This document shows, one piece after another, positions 36,667-50,888 of a stretch of DNA of 64,000 bases. Position 1 is the stretch's first letter. Every line of letters begins with the position of its first letter. A model generated the notes under the pieces. The model did not search any database. It had not been told where the DNA came from and worked only from the letters and a program-made list of their open reading frames with translations. The position numbers and the translations under genes are program-made. Origin of the DNA: Paenibacillus bovis (GTDB taxonomy: Bacteria; Bacillota; Bacilli; Bacillales; Bacillaceae_C); the NCBI GenBank assembly GCA_007679095.1, contig VEFU01000020.1, forward strand, positions 1 through 64,000, in the 5' to 3' direction.

Positions 36667-37625
36667 AGCAATTAAATAAGCCCAAGATAGTGGTTATAGG
36701 TGGTGGCACAGGTCTTCCTGTACTTCTACGCGGGTTAAAAAAACTATACGTTGATTTATCCGCTATTGTAACAGTAGCAGATGATGGTGGAAGCTCAGGA
36801 AGACTAAGAAATGAAATGGAAATTCCACCCCCAGGTGACATTAGAAATGTACTAGCTGCGCTTTCTGATGTCGAACCACTAGTAGAAGAAATGTTCCAAC
36901 ATCGCTTTAAAACAGCAAATGAATTAGCGGGACATTCTTTAGGCAATTTAATAATTGCTGCACTTACTTCTATTACAGGTGACTTTGTTCATGCTGTACA
37001 AGAAATGAGCAGAGTACTAAATGTACATGGAAAGGTTCTACCTGCTGCAAATCAAAGTGTTGTGCTCCATGCAGAAATGGAAGATGGTACAATTGTGCAA
37101 GGGGAATCGAAAATTCCAGAAGCGGGAAAGAAAATTAAGCGTGTTTTTTTAACACCAGATGATATCACACCTTTACCGGAATCAATTCGCGCCATCCGAG
37201 AAGCAGATTTAATTGTCATCGGACCAGGAAGCTTATATACAAGTATTCTGCCTAATCTACTCGTCCCTGGAATTGGGGAGGAAGTGTGTAAATCGAAAGC
37301 AAAAAAAGTATATATTTGCAATTTAATGACTCAACCAGGTGAAACACTTGGATACACGGCAAGTAATCATGTGGAAGCATTGAATGACCATATGAATCGC
37401 CGTTTCATCGATATAGCACTCGTAAACAATGAAACAGTACCTGAAGATATAGAAAATCGTTATAAAGAAGAAATGGCACAGCCAGTTCGCTATGATATAG
37501 AACGTTTACTTGATTTAGGATTAGAAGTAATTCCAGATCAAATTATTAGCTATGATGGTGGCCTAATTAGACATGACACAGATAAAGTAGCTAATATACT
37601 ATATTCACTTTTACCTAAGCAATAA
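36663..37625 (+). CDS. yvcK: YvcK/GluP-type UDP-sugar-binding regulator
   Basis: A 320-residue protein of the CofD/YvcK fold. It begins [17 protein letters not shown] and carries [35 protein letters not shown] and [16 protein letters not shown], all conserved in this group. In B. subtilis YvcK binds UDP-GlcNAc, is needed for growth on gluconeogenic carbon sources and influences cell shape. The ATGA overlap couples it to rapZ. The N-terminal glycine-rich loop is intact, so it should bind nucleotide sugar. Confidence 0.93.
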   Translation: MKQLNKPKIVVIGGGTGLPVLLRGLKKLYVDLSAIVTVADDGGSSGRLRNEMEIPPPGDIRNVLAALSDVEPLVEEMFQHRFKTANELAGHSLGNLIIAALTSITGDFVHAVQEMSRVLNVHGKVLPAANQSVVLHAEMEDGTIVQGESKIPEAGKKIKRVFLTPDDITPLPESIRAIREADLIVIGPGSLYTSILPNLLVPGIGEEVCKSKAKKVYICNLMTQPGETLGYTASNHVEALNDHMNRRFIDIALVNNETVPEDIENRYKEEMAQPVRYDIERLLDLGLEVIPDQIISYDGGLIRHDTDKVANILYSLLPKQ

Positions 37626-37670
37626 GACTTAGAGAATGAACCTTTGTAAAAAGGATAGGGGGTGAAAGGG

Positions 37671-38627
37671 ATGTCGTTTGCTTCAGAGACTAAGAAGGAA
37701 CTTACAACTCTAGAAACAAAAGATTGTTGTGCAAAAGCTGAACTTTCAGCTCTAATTAGAATGAATGGATCGCTGTCATTTTCCAATCGATTGTTAATCG
37801 TAAATATTCAAACGGAAAATGCAGCGATTGCACGACGTATTTATATATTGATAAAAAAACTATTTGCAGTAAATGTAGAATTACTTGTAAGAAAGAAAAT
37901 GCGTCTCAAGAAAAATAATGTGTATATTGTAAGGTTAAAAGAGAACGCAGAAAATATATTAAGGGAATTGAAAATTTTAGGCGAGGGCTTCACTTTCATT
38001 CATAATATTGAAGAAAGCTTAATAAAGAAAAAATGCTGTAAACGCTCCTATTTACGTGGAGCCTTTTTAGCAGGTGGTTCTGTTAATAATCCGGAAACAT
38101 CCTCCTATCATCTCGAGATTTTCTCTTTATATAAAGAGCATAATGATTCATTATGTGAACATATGAACGACTTTGGTTTAAACAGTAAAACATTAGAAAG
38201 AAAGAATGGCTACATCACATATTTGAAAGAAGCTGAGAAAATAACGGAATTTCTCAATATAATAGGAGCGCATAATGCACTACTTCGCTTTGAAGACGTA
38301 AGAATAGTTAGGGATATGAGAAATTCTGTCAATCGCCTTGTTAATTGTGAAACTGCCAACTTAAATAAAACAATAGGTGCAGCACTTCGCCAAGTAGAAA
38401 ACATTCGCTATATTGAAAAGGTTGCTGGCTTAGAAGTATTACCAGAAAAACTACGTGAAATTGCTATTCTCCGTGTTGAACATCAAGATGTGACTTTAAA
38501 GGAACTTGGCGAGATGGTTTCAAGTGGACCTATAAGTAAATCTGGTATTAACCATCGTCTACGCAAAATTGATGAAATTGCAGACAAGATTCGCAGAGGC
38601 GAGGGAGAAAAAAATATAATTTCATAA
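37671..38627 (+). CDS. whiA: DNA-binding protein WhiA
   Basis: A 318-residue protein with an N-terminal LAGLIDADG-like homing-endonuclease fold that has lost nuclease residues (around [14 protein letters not shown]) and a C-terminal helix-turn-helix ([25 protein letters not shown], as a block). In Streptomyces it controls sporulation; in B. subtilis it affects cell division and chromosome segregation. ATG 37671 gives the canonical N-terminus [11 protein letters not shown] with GGGGGTGA 6 nt upstream. The in-frame GTG at 37662 is less likely. Confidence 0.94.
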   Translation: MSFASETKKELTTLETKDCCAKAELSALIRMNGSLSFSNRLLIVNIQTENAAIARRIYILIKKLFAVNVELLVRKKMRLKKNNVYIVRLKENAENILRELKILGEGFTFIHNIEESLIKKKCCKRSYLRGAFLAGGSVNNPETSSYHLEIFSLYKEHNDSLCEHMNDFGLNSKTLERKNGYITYLKEAEKITEFLNIIGAHNALLRFEDVRIVRDMRNSVNRLVNCETANLNKTIGAALRQVENIRYIEKVAGLEVLPEKLREIAILRVEHQDVTLKELGEMVSSGPISKSGINHRLRKIDEIADKIRRGEGEKNIIS

Positions 38628-38640
38628 GGGAGTGGGAGTT

Positions 38641-38898
38641 TTGGTTGAAAAAAGTATTGAGGTTAAATTAAAAGCAGGATTGCAAGCAAGAGCAGCATCT
38701 ATTTTCGTACAGGAGGCAAGTCGTTATTCTTCTGAAATCTTCTTAGAAAGAGATGGAAGAAAGGTAAATGCTAAAAGTATCATGGGCTTAATGAGTCTAG
38801 CAATTGGACCAGAGACTGTAATAAATCTTTCTGCTGATGGGGAAGATGAAGAAGAAGCAATTGCTGCATTATCCAAATTAATAGAAAATGAGAATTAA
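38641..38898 (+). CDS. crh: HPr-like protein Crh
   Basis: Catabolite-repression paralogue of HPr, 85 residues. Position 15 is Gln where HPr has the PTS His, so it cannot carry sugar phosphate. Ser46 in NAKSIMGLMSL is intact, so HprK can phosphorylate it and P-Ser-Crh can act as a CcpA cofactor. These two residues separate it from HPr. The start is TTG 38641 with GGGAGTGGG upstream. It closes the rapZ operon, as in B. subtilis, and is followed by a terminator. Confidence 0.95.
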   Translation: MVEKSIEVKLKAGLQARAASIFVQEASRYSSEIFLERDGRKVNAKSIMGLMSLAIGPETVINLSADGEDEEEAIAALSKLIENEN

Positions 38899-38906
38899 AA
38901 AACTTA

Positions 38907-38943
38907 AGAGTGTTAAATGAATATCATTTAGCACTCTTTTTTC
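38907..38943 (+). terminator. crh terminator
   Basis: AGAGTGTTAAATGA pairs with TCATTTAGCACTCT (one mismatch), followed by TTTTTT. Confidence 0.9.
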
Positions 38944-38972
38944 GGTTTTTAGACAAAAAGGGGTACATCTTC

Positions 38973-40697
38973 ATGCTTAGAAAATTCTTCTCTTATTATA
39001 AACCGCATAAACGATTATTTATTATTGATTTCACTAGTGCGGTTGTAGTCGCAATACTAGAGTTAGCTTTTCCAGTAGCTGTTCAATGGTTTATTGATCA
39101 GTTATTACCTAGTGGGGATTGGAATCAAATTTTAACAGTAGGTGCTTTATTATTACTCGTTTATATTTTAAGTACAGTTCTACAATTTATCGTTAGTTAT
39201 TTAGGTCATAAACTCGGAATTAATATTGAAACTGATATGAGGGAACAATTATTCACACATGTCCAAAGGCAATCATTCCGTTTCTTTGATAATACAAAAA
39301 CGGGACATGTAATGAGTCGCGTTACAAATGATTTATTCGATATCGGAGAGTTAGCTCATCATGGTCCAGAGGATTTTTTCATTGCTATCATGACATTCTT
39401 CGGTGCGTTCGCTATCATGTTTCAGATTAATCCAGAACTTGCTGTTATTGCAGTAATTATGGTGCCATTCTTATGTTGGTTAGTTGCCTATTGTAATATA
39501 AAAATGAACCAAGCTTGGAAGAACATGTATAGTAAAATAGCAGACGTTAATGCAAGAGTAGAGGATAGTGTATCAGGTGCACGAGTAGTGCAATCTTTTA
39601 CTAATGAAGAATTTGAAATTAATCGTTTTAAAGTAGATAATGGTAGCTTTCGTCTAGCGAAGCTGAAGGCTTATAAAGTAATGGCAGGAACACATTCGAG
39701 TATATACATGATGACTAGACTTGTAACACTTGTCATTTTAGTAGTAGGTGCATGGTTTAGTTTTAATCGCAATTTGTCATATGGAGAATTTGTTAGTTTT
39801 ATATTATTTGTAAATGTATTAATTAAGCCTGTGGATAAAATTAGTGCTCTACTGGAGCTTTATCCGAAAGGAATGGCTGGGTTTAAGAGATTTCTTGATT
39901 TAATCAATCAAGAGCCCGAAATTAAAAACCGCCCTGATGCAGTAGAAGTAGAAAGCTTACATGGTAATATTATATTTGATGATGTGCACTTCAAGTATGA
40001 TGAACATAAGGAAGTCCTTCAGGGGATTGACTTAGCCATTCGTCCTGGAGAAACAGTTGCTTTCGTTGGACCTTCAGGAGCTGGTAAAACAACCATTTGT
40101 TCTTTAATCCCACGTTTCTATGATGTGGACAAAGGGGCAATTATGATTGACGGTATTGACATTCGTGATATGACGACACATTCACTACGTTCACAAATAG
40201 GAATTGTTCAGCAGGATGTATTTTTATTTACCGGAACAATACGTGAAAATATTGCATATGGGAAACTAGATGCTACGGATAGTGAAATTTACGTGGCTGC
40301 TAGAAAAGCTCACTTACAAGACTTTATTGCGTCACTCCCAGATGGATATGAAACGCAAATAGGAGAACGTGGTTTAAAACTCTCAGGTGGTCAAAAACAA
40401 AGATTAGCCATCGCAAGGATGTTTTTAAAGAACCCACCAATCTTAATCTTGGATGAGGCAACTTCGGCTCTCGATACGGAAACAGAGAAAATCATACAAC
40501 AAGCACTAAATGAGCTTGCAGAAAATCGGACAACATTAATTATTGCACACCGATTAGCAACCATTCGTGATGCCGATCGTGTTATTGTCGTAACAGAAGA
40601 TGGAATTGCGGAAGATGGCACATATGAGGAACTAGTTGAAAAAGGCGGTATTTTTGCAAATCTGCATCATATCCAATTCCAACAAATCGGACACTAG
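38973..40697 (+). CDS. ywjA: ABC exporter, YwjA-like
   Basis: Homodimer-type ABC half-exporter of 574 residues. Six helices fill residues 1-310 and the ATPase domain follows. Walker A is GPSGAGKTT, the signature is LSGGQKQRLAIA, Walker B is ILILDEATSALD, and the H-loop is IAHRLATI. The N-terminal MLRKFFSYYKPHKRLF resembles B. subtilis YwjA. ATG 38973 is the start (AAAAAGGGG about 10 nt upstream); in-frame codons further up run through the crh terminator. The cargo is unknown; lipid or drug export is typical. It converges with clpP across a shared terminator. Confidence 0.85.
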   Translation: MLRKFFSYYKPHKRLFIIDFTSAVVVAILELAFPVAVQWFIDQLLPSGDWNQILTVGALLLLVYILSTVLQFIVSYLGHKLGINIETDMREQLFTHVQRQSFRFFDNTKTGHVMSRVTNDLFDIGELAHHGPEDFFIAIMTFFGAFAIMFQINPELAVIAVIMVPFLCWLVAYCNIKMNQAWKNMYSKIADVNARVEDSVSGARVVQSFTNEEFEINRFKVDNGSFRLAKLKAYKVMAGTHSSIYMMTRLVTLVILVVGAWFSFNRNLSYGEFVSFILFVNVLIKPVDKISALLELYPKGMAGFKRFLDLINQEPEIKNRPDAVEVESLHGNIIFDDVHFKYDEHKEVLQGIDLAIRPGETVAFVGPSGAGKTTICSLIPRFYDVDKGAIMIDGIDIRDMTTHSLRSQIGIVQQDVFLFTGTIRENIAYGKLDATDSEIYVAARKAHLQDFIASLPDGYETQIGERGLKLSGGQKQRLAIARMFLKNPPILILDEATSALDTETEKIIQQALNELAENRTTLIIAHRLATIRDADRVIVVTEDGIAEDGTYEELVEKGGIFANLHHIQFQQIGH

Positions 40698-40721
40698 AAA
40701 AGATGGAGTTTGTCTAAATAA

Positions 40722-40760
40722 AAACAGGTGGAGAATATACATCATATTCTCCACCTGTTT
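40722..40760. terminator. Bidirectional terminator between ywjA-like gene and clpP
   Basis: AAACAGGTGGAGAATA and TATTCTCCACCTGTTT form a perfect 16-bp stem over a 7-nt loop, with A- and T-rich flanks on both sides. Confidence 0.93.
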
Positions 40761-40773
40761 CTTAGATTATATA

Positions 40774-41367
40774 TTATTTTTTAATATCGTTACGGTGTAA
40801 AATGTGGTCAATTAAACCGTATTCGAGTGCTTTTTCAGCAGTCATAAAGTTATCACGATCTGTATCGCGCTCGATTACTTCTAATGGTTGACCAGTACGT
40901 TCTGCAAGGATTTTATTTAATTTCTCGCGTAAGAAAAGAATGCGTTTTGCAGCAATTTCAATTTCTGTTGCTTGACCTTGAGCTCCTCCTAGTGGTTGGT
41001 GAATCATTACTTCACTGTTAGGAAGTGCAAAACGTTTACCTTCTGTACCAGCAGCTAGTAGGAATGCTCCCATTGATGCAGCCATCCCGATACAAATTGT
41101 TTGTACATTAGGTTTAATAAATTGCATTGTATCATATATTGCCATTCCAGCAGTGATACTTCCACCAGGGCTATTAATATAAATGGAAATATCTTTTTCA
41201 GGGTTTTCTGCTTCTAGGAAAAGTAGTTGGGCAACGATGGAGTTTGCAACATTATCATCGATTGCACTACCAAGCATAATAATACGATCTTTTAATAAAC
41301 GAGAATAAATGTCATATGCACGTTCTCCGCGGTTTGTTTGTTCAATAACTGTAGGAATTAAATTCAT
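40774..41367 (-). CDS. clpP: ATP-dependent Clp protease proteolytic subunit
   Basis: Barrel-forming serine protease of 197 residues, the same length as B. subtilis ClpP. The catalytic triad is S98 (AASMGAFLL), H123 (MIHQPLGG) and D172 (DRDNFM). It works with ClpX, ClpC or ClpE in protein quality control. A good ribosome site (AAGGAGGAG on the minus strand) precedes the ATG. The upstream promoter carries a CtsR operator, so it belongs to the heat-shock class III regulon. Confidence 0.97.
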   Translation of the reverse strand: MNLIPTVIEQTNRGERAYDIYSRLLKDRIIMLGSAIDDNVANSIVAQLLFLEAENPEKDISIYINSPGGSITAGMAIYDTMQFIKPNVQTICIGMAASMGAFLLAAGTEGKRFALPNSEVMIHQPLGGAQGQATEIEIAAKRILFLREKLNKILAERTGQPLEVIERDTDRDNFMTAEKALEYGLIDHILHRNDIKK

Positions 41368-41435
41368 TCTTTCTCCTCCTTTTATTAGGTATTGACCTAT
41401 TATGGATGAAATGTTAATAAAACTTATGTAAATAC

Positions 41436-41465
41436 ATCATACAATAATGGTCAGTAAAGGTCAAA
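41436..41465 (-). promoter_or_regulatory. clpP promoter with CtsR operator
   Basis: On the minus strand TTGACC (41459-41464), a 17-bp spacer and TATGAT (41436-41441) form the promoter. On the + strand GGTCAGT-AAA-GGTCAAA (41449-41465) matches the CtsR heptad repeat RGTCAAA-NAN-RGTCAAA, with two mismatches in one half, and covers the -35. Confidence 0.85.
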
Positions 41466-41524
41466 TGAGTAGCATTTATATAAAACATAATATCCAAATT
41501 CGCGAATTTTAAACTTTTATCTAC

Positions 41525-41553
41525 TTGCAAAGGATATTTTTTTAGCATATAAT
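41525..41553 (+). promoter_or_regulatory. Promoter of tRNA-Arg
   Basis: TTGCAA (41525-41530), 17-bp spacer, TATAAT (41548-41553). The tRNA begins 26 nt after the -10 box. Confidence 0.82.
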
Positions 41554-41578
41554 CATTTATCGTACGGTTCCAAATCTT

Positions 41579-41650
41579 GCCCTCGTAGTGTAACGGATAA
41601 CACGCAAGATTCCGGTTCTTGTAATGGGGGTTCGATTCCCTCCGAGGGCG
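41579..41650 (+). tRNA. tRNA-Arg (anticodon CCG)
   Basis: Acceptor strands GCCCTCG (41579-41585) and CGAGGGC (41643-41649) pair fully, with discriminator G at 41650. The anticodon stem CAAGA/TCTTG holds the loop TTCCGGT with anticodon CCG at 41612-41614, reading CGG codons. The T-arm has the canonical TTCGATT loop. CCA is not encoded. The gene is single, not in a cluster. Confidence 0.95.
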
Positions 41651-41676
41651 TATATAAATCTAATTATTAAATAATG

Positions 41677-41733
41677 GAAGGACATTTGTAAAGGTTGATT
41701 TTATCAACACTTTATGAGTGTCCTTCTTTTTTT
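41677..41733 (+). terminator. tRNA-Arg terminator
   Basis: GAAGGACA (41677-41684) and TGTCCTTC (41719-41726) enclose a smaller GTTGAT/ATCAAC hairpin, followed by TTTTTTT. Confidence 0.85.
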
Positions 41734-41974
41734 ACCCTTAGTAATACATGTTATTCAAAAGTATGTTTTCTTAATCCTCATTGTTTTAAATGATTATAAA
41801 ATTCCTTGAAATCAAAAGGAAAGTATTTTTGCTTAAAAGACAAAAAGAAATTAATTGATGCAATCTGTAAGACAATACGCTTTGCATAATTTATAATCAA
41901 TATGGAGCGGATTTTTTTATTGATTTATATACTCTAGATGTGTATTTTTCTTCAATAAAGTAATTCATTTTTAT

Positions 41975-42063
41975 CGCTTTCCGCGGGCGTAGAAAAGTGT
42001 TAGGCGCCTACTAATCGGCGACAAGCACATGTTCTGATTCGAGCCCCTACAGCGGAAATCAAC
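41975..42063. repeat. Dispersed palindromic element, degenerate copy 3
   Basis: CGCTTTCCGCGGGC (41975-41988) and the end GCGGAAATCAAC (42052-42063) are the ends of the family seen at 11223 and 22009. The left terminal repeat is missing and the middle (TTAGGCGCCTACTAATCGGC) is unrelated to the other copies. The rest of the stretch from 41734 to 42105 is A/T-rich and shows no gene. Confidence 0.6.
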
Positions 42064-42114
42064 TGTCAAGATTAGAACTAATCAATATACAAATATATTC
42101 AGGAGTGTTTTAAG

Positions 42115-42360
42115 ATGGAAATAACTTTCTATACTCGAGATCAATGTCCACTTTGTCAGGATGCGAAATTAGTTTTACTTGAATTGAAAAAAGAATATCC
42201 TGCATTAACCATTGATGAAAGAAACATTGAAGAAAAGGATGAATGGACAGAAAAATATGGTTTAATGATCCCAGTGGTCGAAATGAATGGAGAGCTTATT
42301 CAATATGGCATCATTGACCCATTTACAATAGAAGAAAGATTTAAAAAAGGAATAAATTGA
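42115..42360 (+). CDS. Glutaredoxin-like (DUF836 type) protein
   Basis: An 81-residue thioredoxin-fold protein. The redox motif is CPLC (residues 11-14), and IPVVEMNGELIQYG carries the cis-Pro loop. Short size and lack of a glutathione-binding signature fit the DUF836 glutaredoxin-like family, which probably reduces small disulfides or handles bacillithiol adducts. AGGAGTG precedes ATG 42115. Its stop codon overlaps the -35 of the cggR promoter, so it is probably a separate transcript. Target unknown. Confidence 0.82.
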   Translation: MEITFYTRDQCPLCQDAKLVLLELKKEYPALTIDERNIEEKDEWTEKYGLMIPVVEMNGELIQYGIIDPFTIEERFKKGIN

Positions 42361-42385
42361 TAATTATCGACATTAGTGCTAAAAT
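42357..42385 (+). promoter_or_regulatory. cggR operon promoter
   Basis: TTGATA (42357-42362), 17-bp spacer, TAAAAT (42380-42385). The expected start, near 42392, is about 25 bp before the CggR operator. Confidence 0.8.
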
Positions 42386-42416
42386 AAATGTCAGTTGGTA
42401 AATTTTTTTATGACTA

Positions 42417-42452
42417 TGGGACATAATATGGCTTACTGGGACACATAGCGAC
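42417..42452 (+). promoter_or_regulatory. CggR operator
   Basis: TGGGAC-N6-TGGC-N4-TGGGAC-N6-CGAC reproduces the B. subtilis operator layout CGGGAC-N6-TGTC-N4-CGGGAC-N6-TGTC, with exact spacings and few substitutions. It lies downstream of the promoter, as expected for a roadblock repressor. Confidence 0.85.
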
Positions 42453-42476
42453 CAACAGTTTTAAAGGAGCAATAAA

Positions 42477-43508
42477 ATGCACAAATTAATAAAGATGCAA
42501 TCTTACCTTGTGCCTGATATGCTAAAGCAGATGCAGAAGCGTTATCAAATCCTTCGCTCCATAAATATGACAGAGCCTGTCGGGCGCCGAACCTTAGCAG
42601 AAATGCTAGGGATGACAGAACGAGTTCTAAGAAGCGAAGCAGAATTTTTAAAAACGCAGAAGTTAATCGATGCTAAAACCATCGGAATGATCGTAACAGC
42701 AAAAGGTAAAAAACTACTAATTGAACTCGAAGAAATGATGCGGGAAATTTCCGGTATCAATTTAATCGAGGAACAATTAACTGAGATTCTCGGTATCCAA
42801 AAGGTAATTATTGTACCTGGAGACAGTGACGAGACCAATTTCGTGAAAGAGGAAATTGGAAAAGCGTGTGCCGACATGCTCGCTAGTTGTCTAGGGAAAG
42901 AAAATATAATTGCCGTTACTGGTGGTACAACAATGGCATGTACAGCACAAATGCTAACGAGGAAAATGGGTGAAGGTAGGAAAATGCTGTTCGTTCCTGC
43001 TCGTGGTGGTATCGGTGAAGATGTGAAAAACCAAGCAAATGTTATCTGTGCAACAATGGCCGAAAAAACAGGCGGAACACATCGAGTTCTATATGTACCT
43101 GATCAAGTTGGTCGAGAAGCATATGAATCCCTATTGAAAGAACCAACTATCACAGAAGTATTAGATATTATTAATTCTTCTTCGATAGTTCTTCATGGAA
43201 TTGGGGATGCTATTACAATGGCACAACGAAGAAGAACAGAAGAATCTGTCATGAAAATAATAGTAGAAGAAAATGCAGTTGGTGAAGCATTTGGATACTA
43301 TTTTAACGAAAATGGGGAAATAGTACATAAGGTACCTACTATTGGCATGCAGATAGAAGACTTAGAAAGTAAACGCTATGTGATTGCTGCTGCTGGTGGA
43401 AAATCAAAAGCAAAAGCTATTAAGTCCTATTTAAAAAGTGCCCCAACTAAAACAATCCTAATTACAGACGAAGGCGCAGCTAAAGAGTTTTTAAAAGGCG
43501 CATCCTAG
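42477..43508 (+). CDS. cggR: Central glycolytic genes regulator
   Basis: SorC/DeoR-type repressor of 343 residues. The N-terminal winged helix (about residues 30-65) includes GRRTLAEMLGMTERVLRSE. The C-terminal sugar-phosphate domain has NIIAVTGGTTMA and LHGIGDAITMA and binds fructose-1,6-bisphosphate in B. subtilis, which weakens DNA binding. AAAGGAGC precedes ATG 42477. It heads the operon cggR-gapA-pgk-tpiA-gpmI-eno and should repress it through the operator 25 bp upstream of its start codon. Confidence 0.95.
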   Translation: MHKLIKMQSYLVPDMLKQMQKRYQILRSINMTEPVGRRTLAEMLGMTERVLRSEAEFLKTQKLIDAKTIGMIVTAKGKKLLIELEEMMREISGINLIEEQLTEILGIQKVIIVPGDSDETNFVKEEIGKACADMLASCLGKENIIAVTGGTTMACTAQMLTRKMGEGRKMLFVPARGGIGEDVKNQANVICATMAEKTGGTHRVLYVPDQVGREAYESLLKEPTITEVLDIINSSSIVLHGIGDAITMAQRRRTEESVMKIIVEENAVGEAFGYYFNENGEIVHKVPTIGMQIEDLESKRYVIAAAGGKSKAKAIKSYLKSAPTKTILITDEGAAKEFLKGAS

Positions 43509-43541
43509 ATGTATCCTTTTAAATATAGATTTTAATTTTAA

Positions 43542-44576
<1,035 letters not shown>

Positions 44577-44650
44577 GATAATCTGAACCGAGCATTTTTT
44601 GATCGGTAATCGGATAAATTTTGCAGTGATAACTATAATAACAGTGTGAC

Positions 44651-44680
44651 GGGGAGCGGGGAACAATCCCCCTCCTTTTA
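44651..44680 (+). terminator. Hairpin between gapA and pgk
   Basis: GGAGCGGGG and CCCCCTCC pair over GAACAAT, followed by TTTTATTTG. It probably ends part of the cggR-gapA transcripts and leaves reduced read-through into pgk. Confidence 0.65.
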
Positions 44681-44746
44681 TTTGTGTAAATAAACAGAAA
44701 TAATAAGTTTCATTGTTTCTGTATGACCAAAGAGGAGGCAGGCACC

Positions 44747-45931
44747 ATGAACAAAAAGTCAATCAAAGATATTGAACTAAAAGGGAAACGTGTATTTTGC
44801 CGCGTTGATTTCAACGTTCCAATGGAAGATGGTAATGTAACAGATGACACAAGAATCCGTGCAGCATTGCCAACTATTCAATACTTATCTGAACAAGGTG
44901 CTATTGTTATTTTAGCAAGTCATCTTGGACGCCCTAAAGGTGAAGTGAAAGAAGAGTTAAGATTAACACCTGTAGCAAATCGTTTAGCTGAGTTAATCGG
45001 TAAGGATGTAAAGAAGGCTGACGAAGCTCATGGTGAAAGTGTAAAAGCACAAATTGCTGAATTAAATGAAGGGGACATTCTTTTACTTGAAAATGTTCGT
45101 TTCTATCCTGGAGAAGAAAAGAATGATCCTGAATTAGCAAAAGCTTTTGCTGAACTTGCAGATGTATATGTAAATGATGCATTTGGTGCAGCTCACCGTG
45201 CACATGCTTCAACAGAAGGTATCGCTAAGTACTTACCATCAGCAGCTGGATTCTTAATGGATAAAGAGCTTGAAGTTCTTGGTAAAGCACTATCTAATCC
45301 AGAAAGACCTTTCACAGCTATTATTGGTGGAGCAAAAGTTAAAGATAAAATCGGTGTTATCGAACATTTACTTGATAAAGTGGACAACCTCATTATCGGT
45401 GGTGGTCTTGCTTATACATTTATCAAATCACAAGGTCATGAAATTGGTAAATCTCTATTAGAAGAAGACAAAATGGAGCTTGCACAATCATTCCTCGCTA
45501 AAGCAAAAGAAAAAGGTGTAAACTTCTATATGCCACAAGATGTAATTGTAGCAGACGACTTCTCTAATGACGCCAATACAAAAGTAGTATCTATTGAAGA
45601 AATTCCTGCGGATTGGGAAGCGCTTGATATTGGACCGAAAACACGTGAAGCATATCGCGATGTTATCCAAAGCTCAAAACTAGTTATTTGGAATGGACCT
45701 ATGGGAGTATTTGAAATAGATGCGTTTGCGAATGGAACGAAAGCAGTAGCAACAGCCCTTGCTGAAGCAACGGATACATATTCGATTATCGGGGGCGGAG
45801 ATTCAGCAGCAGCAGTAGAAAAGTTTGGTCTTGCAGAAAAGATGAGTCATATTTCTACAGGTGGCGGTGCTTCTCTAGAGTTTATGGAAGGTAAAACATT
45901 ACCTGGCGTTGCGGCACTTGATGATAAATAA
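44747..45931 (+). CDS. pgk: Phosphoglycerate kinase
   Basis: Transfers phosphate from 1,3-bisphosphoglycerate to ADP; 394 residues. The signature [11 protein letters not shown] is at the N-terminus, with HLGRPKGE, the hinge region, and the C-terminal nucleotide-binding [10 protein letters not shown] and [14 protein letters not shown] use ATG 44747 with AGAGGAGG 10 nt upstream. Fourth-position order in the glycolytic operon is as in B. subtilis. Strong codon bias indicates high expression. Confidence 0.97.
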   Translation: MNKKSIKDIELKGKRVFCRVDFNVPMEDGNVTDDTRIRAALPTIQYLSEQGAIVILASHLGRPKGEVKEELRLTPVANRLAELIGKDVKKADEAHGESVKAQIAELNEGDILLLENVRFYPGEEKNDPELAKAFAELADVYVNDAFGAAHRAHASTEGIAKYLPSAAGFLMDKELEVLGKALSNPERPFTAIIGGAKVKDKIGVIEHLLDKVDNLIIGGGLAYTFIKSQGHEIGKSLLEEDKMELAQSFLAKAKEKGVNFYMPQDVIVADDFSNDANTKVVSIEEIPADWEALDIGPKTREAYRDVIQSSKLVIWNGPMGVFEIDAFANGTKAVATALAEATDTYSIIGGGDSAAAVEKFGLAEKMSHISTGGGASLEFMEGKTLPGVAALDDK

Positions 45932-45978
45932 GTTTTAAAATAAGGACGCTTTATGCGTTCTCTGTTATGGAAGGATGA

Positions 45979-48277
<2,299 letters not shown>

Positions 48278-48289
48278 ATTTTTAAATAA

Positions 48290-49597
<1,308 letters not shown>

Positions 49598-49603
49598 TTT
49601 TTT

Positions 49604-49633
49604 AGGGGTGGTTCCAATGAACTACCCCTTTTA
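49604..49633 (+). terminator. Glycolytic operon terminator
   Basis: AGGGGTGGTT pairs with AACTACCCCT (one G-U pair), followed by TTTT. Confidence 0.85.
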
Positions 49634-49708
49634 AAATGTGCTTGTACTGATAGCGTGTTTATGGTACATTTAAAGTATCTTTTTATGTTCGTCTTGGGGG
49701 GCACTTCA

Positions 49709-49942
49709 ATGGAAGCATTATTATTAACACTACTTATTATTGATTCTATTGCACTTATTGCTGTCGTTTTATTACAATCAGGAAAAAGTTCTGGTCTTTC
49801 TGGAGCGATTTCTGGTGGTGCTGAGCAGTTGTTCGGAAAGCAAAAAGCACGAGGAATGGACTTGATCCTTCACCGTATCACTGTAGTGCTATCCGTACTT
49901 TTCTTCCTATTAACAATAGGAGTTACAATGGTATCTGCATAA
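49709..49942 (+). CDS. secG: Preprotein translocase subunit SecG
   Basis: Accessory subunit of the SecYEG protein-export channel, 77 residues with two transmembrane helices (about 1-20 and 50-75). The loop [19 protein letters not shown] is the family hallmark. ATG 49709 is preceded by GGGGGG with an 8-nt gap, and in-frame codons upstream lack a site. It leads the secG-est-rnr-smpB-ssrA block conserved in Bacillales. Confidence 0.95.
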   Translation: MEALLLTLLIIDSIALIAVVLLQSGKSSGLSGAISGGAEQLFGKQKARGMDLILHRITVVLSVLFFLLTIGVTMVSA

Positions 49943-49953
49943 AGCAAACGGAC

Positions 49954-49988
49954 AAACCTGGTCTTTAGTAGGCCAGGTTTTTTATTTT
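49954..49988 (+). terminator. secG terminator
   Basis: AAACCTGG and CCAGGTTT form the stem, followed by TTTATTTTT. Confidence 0.85.
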
Positions 49989-50123
49989 TCAATAAAAGAG
50001 GGTTTCAATATAAAATAATACAATAGCCATAATAAACGTATTTCTGGATTGTTTTTGTATAGTTTGATAAAAATAAGATAGACAAATAATAATTAGTACA
50101 ACAGATTGGAAGGTTTTATACAT

Positions 50124-50870
50124 ATGAGAATGAAACTACCACAGCCATTTACCTTTGAGGCTGGCAAACGTGCGGTTTTACTATTACACGGTTTTACTGG
50201 AAATAGTGCAGACGTAAGGATGCTAGGAAGGTTTTTAGAGAAAAAGGGATATACAAGCCATGCACCACATTATAAAGGCCATGGTGTTCCACCAGAACAG
50301 CTTGTCCATACTGGTCCGGAGGATTGGTGGCAAGATGTGATGGATGGATACAATTTACTGAAAGATAAAGGATATGAAGAGATTGCTGTTGCTGGATTAT
50401 CATTAGGCGGGGTATTTTCTTTAAAACTAGGTTACACTGTACCTGTAAAGGGAATAATTCCAATGTGTGCACCTATGTATATAAAAAGTGAAGAAGTGAT
50501 GTTTGAAGGAGTTCTAGAATATGCTCGCGACTTCAAGAAATTCGAGGGTAAAAAGGAAGACCAAATAGAAGCAGAAATGCAGGAATTTCGGAAAACACCA
50601 ATGAATACTTTAAAAGCACTACAACAATTAATGGCTGATGTACGAGATAATGTCGACATGACATATGCCCCACTTTTTGTTGTACAAGCGAGACACGATA
50701 AAATGATTAACACAGACAGTGCAAATATTATTTTTGAGCAGGCAGAATCTACTCAGAAAAAATTAAAATGGTATGAAAACTCTGGACATGTTATTACGCT
50801 TGGTCCAGAAAAGGAAGAGTTACATGAAGACATCTATCAATTTTTAGAAAGTCTTGATTGGTCGGTATAG
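50124..50870 (+). CDS. est: Carboxylesterase Est (YvaK)
   Basis: Alpha/beta-hydrolase of 248 residues, close to B. subtilis YvaK and the well-studied Geobacillus Est30. The nucleophile is S93 in GLSLGG, the oxyanion region is LLHGFTGN, the Asp lies in QARHDKMI, and the His in NSGHVITLG. It hydrolyses short-chain esters in vitro; the natural substrate is unknown. ATG 50124 follows GGAAGG by about 10 nt. The gene lies 18 bp before rnr, probably cotranscribed. Confidence 0.94.
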   Translation: MRMKLPQPFTFEAGKRAVLLLHGFTGNSADVRMLGRFLEKKGYTSHAPHYKGHGVPPEQLVHTGPEDWWQDVMDGYNLLKDKGYEEIAVAGLSLGGVFSLKLGYTVPVKGIIPMCAPMYIKSEEVMFEGVLEYARDFKKFEGKKEDQIEAEMQEFRKTPMNTLKALQQLMADVRDNVDMTYAPLFVVQARHDKMINTDSANIIFEQAESTQKKLKWYENSGHVITLGPEKEELHEDIYQFLESLDWSV

Positions 50871-50888
50871 TCGAATGGAGGGACGAAG

